From positions 538,982 to 602,981 of the forward strand of contig NZ_BMOD01000001.1 of the NCBI RefSeq assembly GCF_014646895.1: a stretch of 64,000 nucleotides of DNA, in the 5' to 3' direction. The position numbers were made by a program, and so were the translations under genes. The DNA comes from Deinococcus roseus. Lineage in GTDB: Bacteria > Deinococcota > Deinococci > Deinococcales > Deinococcaceae. Shown piece by piece: positions 42,731-58,397 of this stretch (positions are counted from its first letter, which is position 1; each line of letters opens with the position of its first letter). The notes beneath the pieces are model-generated. The model had not been told where the DNA came from, did no database searches, and worked only from the letters and a program-made list of their open reading frames with translations.

Positions 42731-46195
<3,465 letters not shown>

Positions 46196-46280
46196 ACCAC
46201 AGCATGAGGGGTGAGCACCCTGCCCACCCCTCACTGGTCCCTGAGCGGACCAGAAGGAATCTTTCAATCAAGGAGATTCA

Positions 46281-50858
<4,578 letters not shown>

Positions 50859-50877
50859 ACCCCACCTCGCTTCGCTT

Positions 50878-50907
50878 TCCTCCCCCAGTTCGGGGGAGGA
50901 TTTTTTT
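50878..50907 (+). terminator. Intrinsic terminator of rpoBC
   Basis: TCCTCCCCC (50878-50886) with GGGGGAGGA (50892-50900), 5-base loop, then seven T residues. Confidence 0.93.
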
Positions 50908-50935
50908 GGTTCAACAGCAATGTTAAATTGAGACC

Positions 50936-51529
50936 ATGACCAGCCAGATTCCAGATGTATTTGTTTTTGAAGATCAACAATGGACCATTCAGGGTGTAGA
51001 ACATCCACCTTTGCTTCCAGAGGATTTGATCAGAGATCTGAAAACCTATGGCTGTTCTGCATGGACCAGGGGTTATCTGGCGACCTTTGGTTTGCAGGGG
51101 GACCGATTGATTTTTGATGGCCTTGAAGCTGATTTGTTTTCAATGGACCAGATTTTGCTGGGTCATTTGCCAAAACCTTCCAGGCAACCCCATCTCATCC
51201 ATCATATTTACGACAATCTTGCCTACCCTCTGCCCTATTCAGGAGGGCTGTTGATCTGTCAGGATTCTATGGCAGGTCTCACAGTCAACAGTGGATTCCA
51301 GCGTCCCTGGAAATTCAGGAAAGTTTTGGAACTGAGGTTTGCCAGTGGCATTCTGACAGGCAGCAGAAATGTCTCTGAAGAAATGGAGGTCATCAGAAAT
51401 GAATACGCTGCTGGTGGTAACCCTACTGGCAAGTACGTTTCTGGTCTTGAAATCAGTGCCTGGGTGGAGGCAATGCGTTCTCTGGAATATGACCCAGTCA
51501 CTTTGAGCAACAAATCAAAATGGCCCTGA
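50936..51529 (+). CDS. Hypothetical protein
   Basis: A 197-residue cytoplasmic protein that I do not recognise; the overall feel (short acidic strands, aromatic-rich loops, YPLPYSGGLLICQD) is like SUKH/immunity-type or antitoxin-like small proteins but no motif settles it. TTAAAT lies seven bases before the ATG, so the message is likely leaderless. Codon use is more AT-rich than neighbours (many TTT, TTG and GAT codons), a mild hint of transfer. No partner toxin is visible next to it. Confidence 0.65.
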   Translation: MTSQIPDVFVFEDQQWTIQGVEHPPLLPEDLIRDLKTYGCSAWTRGYLATFGLQGDRLIFDGLEADLFSMDQILLGHLPKPSRQPHLIHHIYDNLAYPLPYSGGLLICQDSMAGLTVNSGFQRPWKFRKVLELRFASGILTGSRNVSEEMEVIRNEYAAGGNPTGKYVSGLEISAWVEAMRSLEYDPVTLSNKSKWP

Positions 51530-51609
51530 TCTGACATCATCCGTGACCCCCTAGCCCTGACCTTGCAAATTCATTACAATCTTAGAAAAGCCTCATGCAA
51601 GGAGTGTCC

Positions 51610-52434
51610 ATGAACCAGACGGTCCTCATCACAGGTGCCACCGGAGCCATTGGCAGTGCCACAGCCAGATCTCTTGCCAGACAGGGCTGTCAGCTGATCC
51701 TGCTGGCCCGCAATCAGGAAAAATTGGAGGAGGTCAAAGGCCAGATCCGGCAGGAAACCCCTGCTGCAGAAGTGAAAACCCTGGTTGTGGATTTTGCAGA
51801 GCTGCATGCCGTCAAGAATGCAGCTCTGAACATCCAGAAAGACCATCCTGAACTGCATGCAGTGATTCACAACGCAGCCATTTTCAAGTCCAGCCGCACC
51901 CTCACCAGCGATGGTCTGGAAACCATGTTCACCGTGAACCATCTGGCTCCGTTCATGCTCACCAAGGTGCTTTTCGAGACCATCCAACAGACCAGAGGCT
52001 CCAGAATCCTCACGGTCACGGCCCCCTCCACCACGCAGATCAACTTTCAGGATCCCATGGGAGAACAGCGTTTCAATGCCCTGAATGCTTTTGGGGCCAC
52101 CAAAATGGCCAATCTGCTGTTTGCGTTCAAGCTGGGACGGGCAGGCCTGACCTCCCATGCCCTGCACCCCGGACTGGTGCGTTCAGAGCTGCTCAGGGAA
52201 GCCAATCCCTTTCTGCAGATTGTGACGTTCCTGGCTTCTGGATCTCCTGAAAAAGTGGCCCAGGCTTTCAGTGAAGTGACCCTGCAACCCAAATATGCGC
52301 AGAGCAACGGGCAATTCTGGCACCTGACAAAGCCCATTCAGGCCCCGGCTTATGCCCGTGATCCCCGCAATCAGGATGAACTGTGGGACCTCTCCCTGAA
52401 GTGGATCAACACCCTGGAAGCCCGCAGACGCTGA
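51610..52434 (+). CDS. SDR-family protein with altered active site
   Basis: A 274-residue Rossmann protein. Cofactor motif TGATGAIG (8-15) and HNAA (about 87-90, in place of NNAG) are present, but the catalytic YxxxK reads F161-GAT-K165 and the Ser position reads VTAPS instead of VSS. The DNA codon for residue 161 is TTT. It is therefore likely non-catalytic as a dehydrogenase or has a changed mechanism, possibly a cofactor-binding sensor. AAGGAG six bases before the ATG at 51610 fixes the start. Related to the retinol dehydrogenase-like SDR at 19429 by sequence order. Confidence 0.83.
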   Translation: MNQTVLITGATGAIGSATARSLARQGCQLILLARNQEKLEEVKGQIRQETPAAEVKTLVVDFAELHAVKNAALNIQKDHPELHAVIHNAAIFKSSRTLTSDGLETMFTVNHLAPFMLTKVLFETIQQTRGSRILTVTAPSTTQINFQDPMGEQRFNALNAFGATKMANLLFAFKLGRAGLTSHALHPGLVRSELLREANPFLQIVTFLASGSPEKVAQAFSEVTLQPKYAQSNGQFWHLTKPIQAPAYARDPRNQDELWDLSLKWINTLEARRR

Positions 52435-52489
52435 GAAGAGGGCCAGGGTAAGACTTTGGTAACGGCCAGACATCTAGACTGGAGTCATT

Positions 52490-53080
52490 ATGGAACTGCA
52501 CCAGATCGCGTGGGAAAAGCTTGGGGGATTTGCGTTGCAGCATGGCGAAAAAATCCAGCCCCGTCTGGACAAAACCCGGGCCATTGCCCTCTATGACGAG
52601 GCCATTGTGGGGTTCAGCCGCAAGGGTTTTCGGGTGGGCAATGCTTACCTCAATGCCATCAAAGCCTTTGAACTGGCCGGAGATTTGCAGTTCCGTTTCC
52701 GGGGGCCTTTTCGGCTGGGAGGCTGGAACACCGAATCCACCTTCACCTTGCAAATTGTGGATGATGATGGCCACATCATCTCCGACATGTTGCAACTGGG
52801 ACAGCAATTGATGGGGGAAAACCTGGCTCCGCTGGGTTTTGGTTCCCTCAACCTGGAGAATTACCTGCTCCTCAATCCCAGCCTGACCCCTTTTGCGTAT
52901 GGCCTGGAGGTCTTTGATGCTTTCATGGACAGCCAGTCTGCCATTTACAGCATGTCCAGCTTCCAGGGGGAGTATGTGTTCCGGCGCTGGGGATGGGATG
53001 TGATGGACGCCCTGGAGCGTTTTGTGCAGGGCAACATGCTGTGGGTCACCAGTCCAGAGCACCACGTGTATTACGGCTGA
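52490..53080 (+). CDS. Hypothetical protein
   Basis: A 196-residue soluble protein that I do not recognise. It starts with a helical region (1-60) and continues with alternating hydrophobic strands (FRVGNAYLNAIKAFELAGDLQFRFRGPFRLGG, TLQIVDDDGHIISD), with a Trp/Tyr-rich C-terminus. TAGACT ends nine bases before the ATG and GGAG lies between them, so a very short leader is likely. Neighbour of another unknown gene at 53209, on the same strand after 128 bases. Confidence 0.7.
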   Translation: MELHQIAWEKLGGFALQHGEKIQPRLDKTRAIALYDEAIVGFSRKGFRVGNAYLNAIKAFELAGDLQFRFRGPFRLGGWNTESTFTLQIVDDDGHIISDMLQLGQQLMGENLAPLGFGSLNLENYLLLNPSLTPFAYGLEVFDAFMDSQSAIYSMSSFQGEYVFRRWGWDVMDALERFVQGNMLWVTSPEHHVYYG

Positions 53081-53208
53081 GCTGGACGGGTCAACCATCA
53101 ACCTCTTTCTGTCTGCCTGAATCATGGGTCAACCGGGATTTCCTGTACCCGAAATGGGGAACAGTCCCTGATGCCAATTCAGGATAAAGTAGAAAGCGAG
53201 GTTGAGCC

Positions 53209-53847
53209 ATGAAGATATTGCAGACCATTCCGCTGGACAAGATTGCCGATCCCGTCATGGCCATGGCCGTATTCATGCAGCAAAACAGGAAACTGGACAT
53301 CATGCAGATCACCGAGAACGAGGTGTATCTGGGCAACAACTCCAGAAAACAGCACATGTACACCCTGAAAAGCTCTTTTCACAACCAGGTGCTGTTCATC
53401 TGGATCCACCATTACCGTCCTGACCTGAGCAACGAAGAGTACCTCAACACCGCCATTCACCTTCCGGCTTTCAGTGAAGCCTTGCGCAGCAACACCCTGA
53501 TCCAGTTCATCCAGCAGCAGACCCAGTTGCAGTTCCACGAGTACAGTGAGGCCCTCAAGAAGATCACTGAAATCATCCGGGAGTACTTGCAATCAGGGCA
53601 TGCCCACCAGTACATCACCCGCAGGACCCTGATCAGCCTGATCATGGCCATGCATTATGAAACCCATGGGGATTATCGGGGCAGGCTGGAAGAAATCATC
53701 GATCAGGACATCATTGATCTTTTTGATGACAAACTGTACTTCAAGTACCACATTGAGGACATGAAGGCCCTGATTCAACTGTTTGACAGCGGCACATTGC
53801 CTGGCCCCCTGAAAGACCTTTACATCCTTTTTGACCTGCAAAACTGA
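53209..53847 (+). CDS. Hypothetical protein
   Basis: A 212-residue soluble protein, mostly helical after residue 70, rich in Ile, Leu, His and Gln and ending in an acidic helix. No known motif seen. GAGG upstream of the ATG supports the start. It is followed, on the same strand, by the dehydrogenase gene at 53933, which has its own -10. Confidence 0.7.
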   Translation: MKILQTIPLDKIADPVMAMAVFMQQNRKLDIMQITENEVYLGNNSRKQHMYTLKSSFHNQVLFIWIHHYRPDLSNEEYLNTAIHLPAFSEALRSNTLIQFIQQQTQLQFHEYSEALKKITEIIREYLQSGHAHQYITRRTLISLIMAMHYETHGDYRGRLEEIIDQDIIDLFDDKLYFKYHIEDMKALIQLFDSGTLPGPLKDLYILFDLQN

Positions 53848-53920
53848 TCTGGTCAGACCATCCCCTGGCAGCCAGACCACCTGTGAAAACAACTGCTCCG
53901 GGTGCGCGTTTGTGGCATGT

Positions 53921-53926
53921 TAGGCT
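53921..53926 (+). promoter_or_regulatory. -10 element of a leaderless dehydrogenase message
   Basis: TAGGCT ends six bases before the ATG at 53933; no ribosome site precedes the ATG. Confidence 0.5.
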
Positions 53927-53932
53927 GACCGC

Positions 53933-54838
53933 ATGAAAACTGCTTTTGTTGGTCTTGGCGCAATGGGTTACCCGATGGCAGGGCACCTCGGGCAGCGGTT
54001 TGACACGCTGGTCTGGAACCGCACCCCTGAGAAAGCCCGCAAACACGCTGCTGAATTCCCCACCCAGGTGCTGGAAAATTTTTCAGGACTCAGGGATGTG
54101 GATGTGCTGTTCACCTGTTTGCCCACCACCCGGGAAGTCAGCGAAGTGCTGGAGCAGGTGCTTCCTTTCCTGAAAGCAGGTGCCCTGTGGGTGGATTGCA
54201 CTTCAGGTGATCCAGTCAAAAGCCTGGACATTGCCCAGAAGCTCTCAGGGCATCAGGTGATTTATCTTGATGCTCCAGTCAGTGGAGGCACTGCAGGGGC
54301 CATCAATGGAGCCCTGAGCGTGATGATTGGAGGTCCTGAAGAAGCGGTGCAGAAGGCACAACCCGTGCTGTCTGCCTTTGCGAGCAAGGTGGTCCATGTG
54401 GGTCAGGTGGGTTCCGGTCATGCGGTCAAAGCCATCAACAACATGTTGCTCGCCATCAATTTGCTGTCTGCAGGTGAGGGTCTGGTGGCCCTGGCCAAAC
54501 TGGGCGTCAATCTGGAAGCTGCCCTGGAGGTCATCAATGTCAGCAGTGGCCGCAGCAACGCCACCCAGAACCTGATTCCCCAGCGTGTGCTGACCCGTGA
54601 ATTCCCTGCAACGTTCGCCCTGGGTTTGCTGGCCAAAGACGCTGGAATCGCCCTGGATGTGTCCAGAGCCGCCAATGCCCCCACACCCCTCTTCAGCCTC
54701 ACCGAGAGCCTGTACCGGGCCGCCAGAGACACTGTGGGTGCCAGCGAAGACCACACTGCAGTGGTCAAAATGCTGGAAAACTGGGCTGGGGTGACCCTTT
54801 CTTCCCCCTCCGCTGTCAAGGACAGGTCCTCCCCCTGA
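53933..54838 (+). CDS. 3-hydroxyisobutyrate dehydrogenase-like NAD(P) oxidoreductase
   Basis: A 301-residue beta-hydroxyacid dehydrogenase. FVGLGAMGYPMA (5-16) is the Rossmann motif, DAPVSGGTAGA the substrate-binding motif and GHAVKAINN contains the catalytic Lys. Family members oxidise 3-hydroxyisobutyrate, tartronate semialdehyde or glyoxylate-type substrates; which one here is open. A link to valine breakdown would fit the liv transporter, but the genes are distant. The stop codon lies in the loop of a terminator-like hairpin. Confidence 0.88.
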   Translation: MKTAFVGLGAMGYPMAGHLGQRFDTLVWNRTPEKARKHAAEFPTQVLENFSGLRDVDVLFTCLPTTREVSEVLEQVLPFLKAGALWVDCTSGDPVKSLDIAQKLSGHQVIYLDAPVSGGTAGAINGALSVMIGGPEEAVQKAQPVLSAFASKVVHVGQVGSGHAVKAINNMLLAINLLSAGEGLVALAKLGVNLEAALEVINVSSGRSNATQNLIPQRVLTREFPATFALGLLAKDAGIALDVSRAANAPTPLFSLTESLYRAARDTVGASEDHTAVVKMLENWAGVTLSSPSAVKDRSSP

Positions 54839-54848
54839 GGGGGAGGAC
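54826..54848. terminator. GC-rich hairpin around the dehydrogenase stop codon
   Basis: GTCCTCCCCC (54826-54835), loop TGA (the stop codon), GGGGGAGGAC (54839-54848); flanking CGCTGTC/GACAGCG could extend it. No T run. It lies between convergent genes. Confidence 0.65.
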
Positions 54849-54888
54849 AGCGAAGAAGGGGCACAGCTCACTTCAAGCGAGGTGGGGG

Positions 54889-56328
54889 TCAACGCCTCTG
54901 CGGCATCCCAATCGGCACACTCTGCAACACCCGGTTGGCGATGACTTCCATGGCCTGCTCCACGTTGCGGTCCTGTCCATCGGATTGCAGCATGGGCACA
55001 CCGGTTTTTTCTGCAAGGCCCATGATGTAATCCTGCAAGGCCCGGATTTCCATGAAGTGGTTCAGGTAGCGCTGTTTGGGCCTGAGCTGGTGGGTTTCCT
55101 GGTCGCGGCTGTAAAAACGGTTGCGGTGCATTTCTTCGTCGGGGAGGGCCATCAGCATGGGAATGAACAGCGCTCCGGGTTCCTGAATCATGCCAAAGTA
55201 GCCTGGAACGATGTGCACCCCTTCCAGCACGATGCTGGTGTTCTCCTTGATGGCCCGCTGGATGATGGCGTGAATCCCCAGGCTGACCTGCTGCACCTGT
55301 TCCCGGAAGCCCTGCAGCAGTTGTTCTTCTGTAGGAAGCTCTCGGTCATCGTCTGGACCGAGCAGGCTCTGCCAGGCTTCAAAAGTGCTGGCATGCAACG
55401 TGGGGGTGAGTTGTGGGCTGATCATGGCCCGCATCACCTCACGGATGGAGTCTGTGGAGACCACCCGCGTGATGCCCAGCCGGTAAGCAATTTCTGCAGC
55501 AATATAGCTCTTGCCAGTCCCGGAAACCCCTCCCACCAGCACCACCAGTGGGCGCTCAGGGTTGCGGATGGCCCGCATCAGGCGGTAACGCAGGGCAATG
55601 TCCTCTCCCACCTCGCGGATGAGGGCCTGTTCCACCTCATGGCGGATCTGGGCACGGGTCACGCTTTTCAGGCCCAGTTCACGCAGTTGCAACTCGGTGT
55701 CTCTGGAAATGCGGTGGGCCACCAGCGAAGTCAGTCCTGTGGCCAGCAAAGACTGGGCCAGAATGCCTTTGGAGAAAGGCACCATCACCCCACTGGGATC
55801 CTGCAGCATCAGGGCACCTGTGGAGTGGTACCTGTCCCGGTAAGAGGAACGTCCTGCACTGCCCACCGTTTCCTGCAGCACCTCTTCGGTGAGGAGTTCG
55901 ATTTCCTGGGAGGTGATCTCCTCCACACCCTGCATGCGCAACCTGCGGTCCACTTCTTTGGCGGTGTCGTAGGCCTGTTTGGGGGTCAGGCGAGCCACTT
56001 CCAGGCTGCGGGCCAGAATCCCCCGTGAGAAAGGCAGTTTCAGGCCGCTCTCGTCTTGCACGTTGATGTCTGTGAAGGTGGGAATCTGGTGGGTGAACTG
56101 GTCTGCGTATTTCTTGCCCAGACGTTTGCGGGTGAAATCTGCAACGATCTCTTTCAGTTCTTCGGGGGTGACATTGCGTTTTTTCTTGTTGCGGATGTGC
56201 TGTTCCACACTGCGGGCAATGGCGGTTGCTGCGTCCTGGTCAATGCCCACATTCAGCAGAGATTCGACCACCAGGCCCTTGGAGAACGGCCATTGGTGCT
56301 TGCCACTGCTGATGAAAATCTTGCGCAT
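54889..56328 (-). CDS. P-loop kinase with three ATP-cone domains (2-phosphoglycerate kinase-like)
   Basis: A 479-residue protein. Three ATP-cone modules lie at about 3-77, 87-156 and 173-253, each with a PFSKG/PFSRG motif (13-17, 99-103, 184-188). A kinase domain follows with Walker A GGVSGTGKS (266-274) and the STDSIREVMRAM region. The C-terminal half resembles archaeal 2-phosphoglycerate kinase, which makes 2,3-diphosphoglycerate for cyclic DPG synthesis. ATP-cones are nucleotide-sensing regulatory domains, best known in ribonucleotide reductase and NrdR. The ATG at 56328 is preceded by AAGGA some distance upstream; it gives the natural first cone. Substrate is inferred. Confidence 0.83.
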   Translation of the reverse strand: MRKIFISSGKHQWPFSKGLVVESLLNVGIDQDAATAIARSVEQHIRNKKKRNVTPEELKEIVADFTRKRLGKKYADQFTHQIPTFTDINVQDESGLKLPFSRGILARSLEVARLTPKQAYDTAKEVDRRLRMQGVEEITSQEIELLTEEVLQETVGSAGRSSYRDRYHSTGALMLQDPSGVMVPFSKGILAQSLLATGLTSLVAHRISRDTELQLRELGLKSVTRAQIRHEVEQALIREVGEDIALRYRLMRAIRNPERPLVVLVGGVSGTGKSYIAAEIAYRLGITRVVSTDSIREVMRAMISPQLTPTLHASTFEAWQSLLGPDDDRELPTEEQLLQGFREQVQQVSLGIHAIIQRAIKENTSIVLEGVHIVPGYFGMIQEPGALFIPMLMALPDEEMHRNRFYSRDQETHQLRPKQRYLNHFMEIRALQDYIMGLAEKTGVPMLQSDGQDRNVEQAMEVIANRVLQSVPIGMPQRR

Positions 56329-56376
56329 TGCTTCTCGATCCTTGAAACGTGGATTAGACCTGAATTCTACATGAAA

Positions 56377-56409
56377 ATGAAGATCGACAGTTGCCCTGTC
56401 GATCTTCAT
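56377..56409. terminator. Terminator between the TetR and the kinase gene
   Basis: Perfect 14-base stem (ATGAAGATCGACAG at 56377-56390 with its complement at 56396-56409), 5-base loop. Read leftward, the 3' arm runs into TTTTCAT, so it can end the TetR transcript. Confidence 0.8.
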
Positions 56410-56433
56410 GCAAAGCTGGGTTTGCCGCTGGCC

Positions 56434-57036
56434 TCAGCGCCTGAAAACCCCTTCAAGCATCAGCACCAGGGATTTTTTGAGTTCCTGCTCGAGGTCGCCT
56501 TCAGAGTTGTAAGCGCTCCAGCGCAGGGCCACCATCAGGAAGGTGTCGGCAATCAGGTTGCACATGCGCTCCAGAGACAGGTCATCCCTGAGGCGGTTCT
56601 GGTCCTTGAGGGGCCTGAGACACATCTCAATGACCTTGGAGAGGGGCAGGGCCTGATAAGCGGTGCGGGCCCGTTCTGGATCGGGATTCAGCACCTCATA
56701 GGCCAGGGGAGGAAACAAATCCCTGTCTTTGATGCAGAAGGCAGCCAGCTGTTTGAAGGTGTCCTGCAGCACCTGCTCAGGGGTGACGCCGTTTTGCAGG
56801 TTGCGTTCCGCCTGGTCTGCCAGGGTGTCCACCAGTTCTGCGCCGTAATCCAGCAGAACCGCTTCTTTGTAGGGGTAGTAATTGAAAAATGTGCCTCGGG
56901 AAACGTGGGCGCCTTTTGCAATGTCGGTGGCAGTGGTCTGTTGAAAACCATTGCGTTTAAAGAGATCGATGGCAACAGCATAAATGCGGTTCCGGCGTCG
57001 TTCTTTCTGGCGTTCCCGTAAGGTGATCGGCTCCAT
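56434..57036 (-). CDS. TetR family transcriptional regulator
   Basis: A 200-residue regulator. HTH (about 17-60): NRIYAVAIDLFKRNGFQQTTATDIAKGAHVSRGTFFNYYPYKEAV. C-terminal helices without a recognised ligand. The ATG at 57036 is seven bases from a TACAAT -10, so the message is leaderless; the -10 overlaps the palindrome at 57043-57063. Separated by a terminator from the kinase gene, so probably not its operon partner; its targets may be itself and others elsewhere. Confidence 0.88.
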   Translation of the reverse strand: MEPITLRERQKERRRNRIYAVAIDLFKRNGFQQTTATDIAKGAHVSRGTFFNYYPYKEAVLLDYGAELVDTLADQAERNLQNGVTPEQVLQDTFKQLAAFCIKDRDLFPPLAYEVLNPDPERARTAYQALPLSKVIEMCLRPLKDQNRLRDDLSLERMCNLIADTFLMVALRWSAYNSEGDLEQELKKSLVLMLEGVFRR

Positions 57037-57042
57037 GTCAAG

Positions 57043-57063
57043 AATTGTAGCGTGTCTACAATT
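57043..57063. promoter_or_regulatory. Palindromic operator overlapping the TetR promoter
   Basis: AATTGTAG (57043-57050), CGTGT, CTACAATT (57056-57063): perfect 8-base arms, one of which contains the TACAAT -10 on the minus strand. Typical layout for TetR autoregulation. Confidence 0.8.
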
Positions 57064-57300
57064 TCATGAAACTGTCGTTCTCTAGCTCAGGGGGATTTCA
57101 GGAAAGAAAATTTTGTCGGTTCAGTGCGTCTGTCACGTGGGTATGGGGTTTTTTTGGCTTTGGTCCAAGAAAGCACCGAGTTCAATTTGTATAGACATGT
57201 TTGGACTCAGGGTCCAAAATTCTTTTCAAAATCCTTTGCTGCTGCTGAAACAAATGAAATTATGTTTCACAATTCCACAAACTCCACCGTTGGATGCGTT
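57064..57300. other. Intergenic region, nothing recognised
   Basis: No coding frame with a ribosome site, hairpin or repeat was recognised between the TetR operator and the phosphotransferase end. Confidence 0.4.
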
Positions 57301-58230
57301 TCAACACAAAATCAGATTCAGCCAGTGCCGCACAAAACCTTCTTCAGAAGGATTGCGTTTCCAGGCAGACAGGGCAGACCACAAATTGACAAACCCCACA
57401 TAATGGCAAGCCACCCGGTATTTCTCTCTGAACTCAGGAATGGAAACGCTCACCCCTTCCCGCAGCAGCGCCCGACGGTAAGATGCAGTGCTCTCAAAAG
57501 TGGGCATGTGAGGTGGAAGGTCCATGTAAAACGATCCATAGCGGGCCTCCTGCCAGTCCAGAAAATACACCTGCTTCTCCGGGGTGATCAGCACATTGGC
57601 TGGACACAAATCATTGTGAATCAGGGTGAGGTTGCGAAAATCCTGATTTAGGCTTGCCACCTCCAGCAGCATTTTGTCTGCAGCAGATTCAATTCTGGGA
57701 ATGTATCCAGCAAAAGTCCTGCGGAAGCTGGGAATCTGCAAAGCCTTCTGCCAGGGTTCCCTCCACCAGCGGTCCAGACCCCGGTTCAGAAAAGCCCAGT
57801 CCACCCTGGGAAGCCAGCTGAGTTCCTTTTCCTGACGCAGGTTGCGCGCATGAATGGCGGCCAGGGCACTGGCCTCGTTGCGCTGCACTTCCAGGTCCAC
57901 AAAAGCCATTACCGGCGGGCGGTGCTCTCCTTTGATGTCCTGCATGGCAATCATCATGGGAAGCAGGCTGTCCAGATCTTGCACGTAACTCTGGGGCACA
58001 GCCTGCGCTTGCTGCTGCAACCTGTGCAGCACACGCCTTTCAACAACTCCAGCTTCCTTGGTCACCAGGGTGAAAGACTTCTGGCCCACCGGAGAAATCT
58101 TGTACCGTCCCACCGTTGCTCCAGAACGCCCCTGCATGATGGCGCTCTCCTCAATTTTGGCAATGCGCGTGTCGGTGACCAGCACACTGGAGGTTTCTTT
58201 GAGCAAACGGACCGTGTCTTCTGCAATCAT
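57301..58230 (-). CDS. Aminoglycoside/homoserine kinase-type phosphotransferase
   Basis: A 309-residue protein of the APH/choline kinase (protein kinase-like) fold. The catalytic Brenner motif reads LIHNDLCPANVLI (catalytic Asp, Asn) and the DFG equivalent is YFLDWQEARYGSFYMDL. The N-terminal lobe lacks a clear Lys-loop match. Substrates in this family vary (aminoglycosides, sugars, homoserine, choline), so none is claimed. The ATG at 58230 is seven bases from GATACA, consistent with a leaderless message; upstream codons (to 58296) look non-coding. Confidence 0.8.
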   Translation of the reverse strand: MIAEDTVRLLKETSSVLVTDTRIAKIEESAIMQGRSGATVGRYKISPVGQKSFTLVTKEAGVVERRVLHRLQQQAQAVPQSYVQDLDSLLPMMIAMQDIKGEHRPPVMAFVDLEVQRNEASALAAIHARNLRQEKELSWLPRVDWAFLNRGLDRWWREPWQKALQIPSFRRTFAGYIPRIESAADKMLLEVASLNQDFRNLTLIHNDLCPANVLITPEKQVYFLDWQEARYGSFYMDLPPHMPTFESTASYRRALLREGVSVSIPEFREKYRVACHYVGFVNLWSALSAWKRNPSEEGFVRHWLNLILC

Positions 58231-58310
58231 GGCTGTCTGTATCGTAAACGCTATTTTTCCTGCAAAACAGACTTCATGCCACAAATGCGCATTCATGCTC
58301 CAAAAACAAA

Positions 58311-58335
58311 AAAGCAGAGTTTGTGACTCTGCTTT
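58311..58335 (-). terminator. Intrinsic terminator of the ABC exporter operon
   Basis: AAAGCAGAGT/ACTCTGCTTT with loop TTGTG. On the minus strand the stem is followed by TTTTTTGTTTTTG, ending the leftward exporter transcript. Confidence 0.9.
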
Positions 58336-58397
58336 AAGGTTTGTAACGATGCCCTGGAGCGAGCATGTTTGTGTGGTGTTTTGCGATGTTCGCTGCC

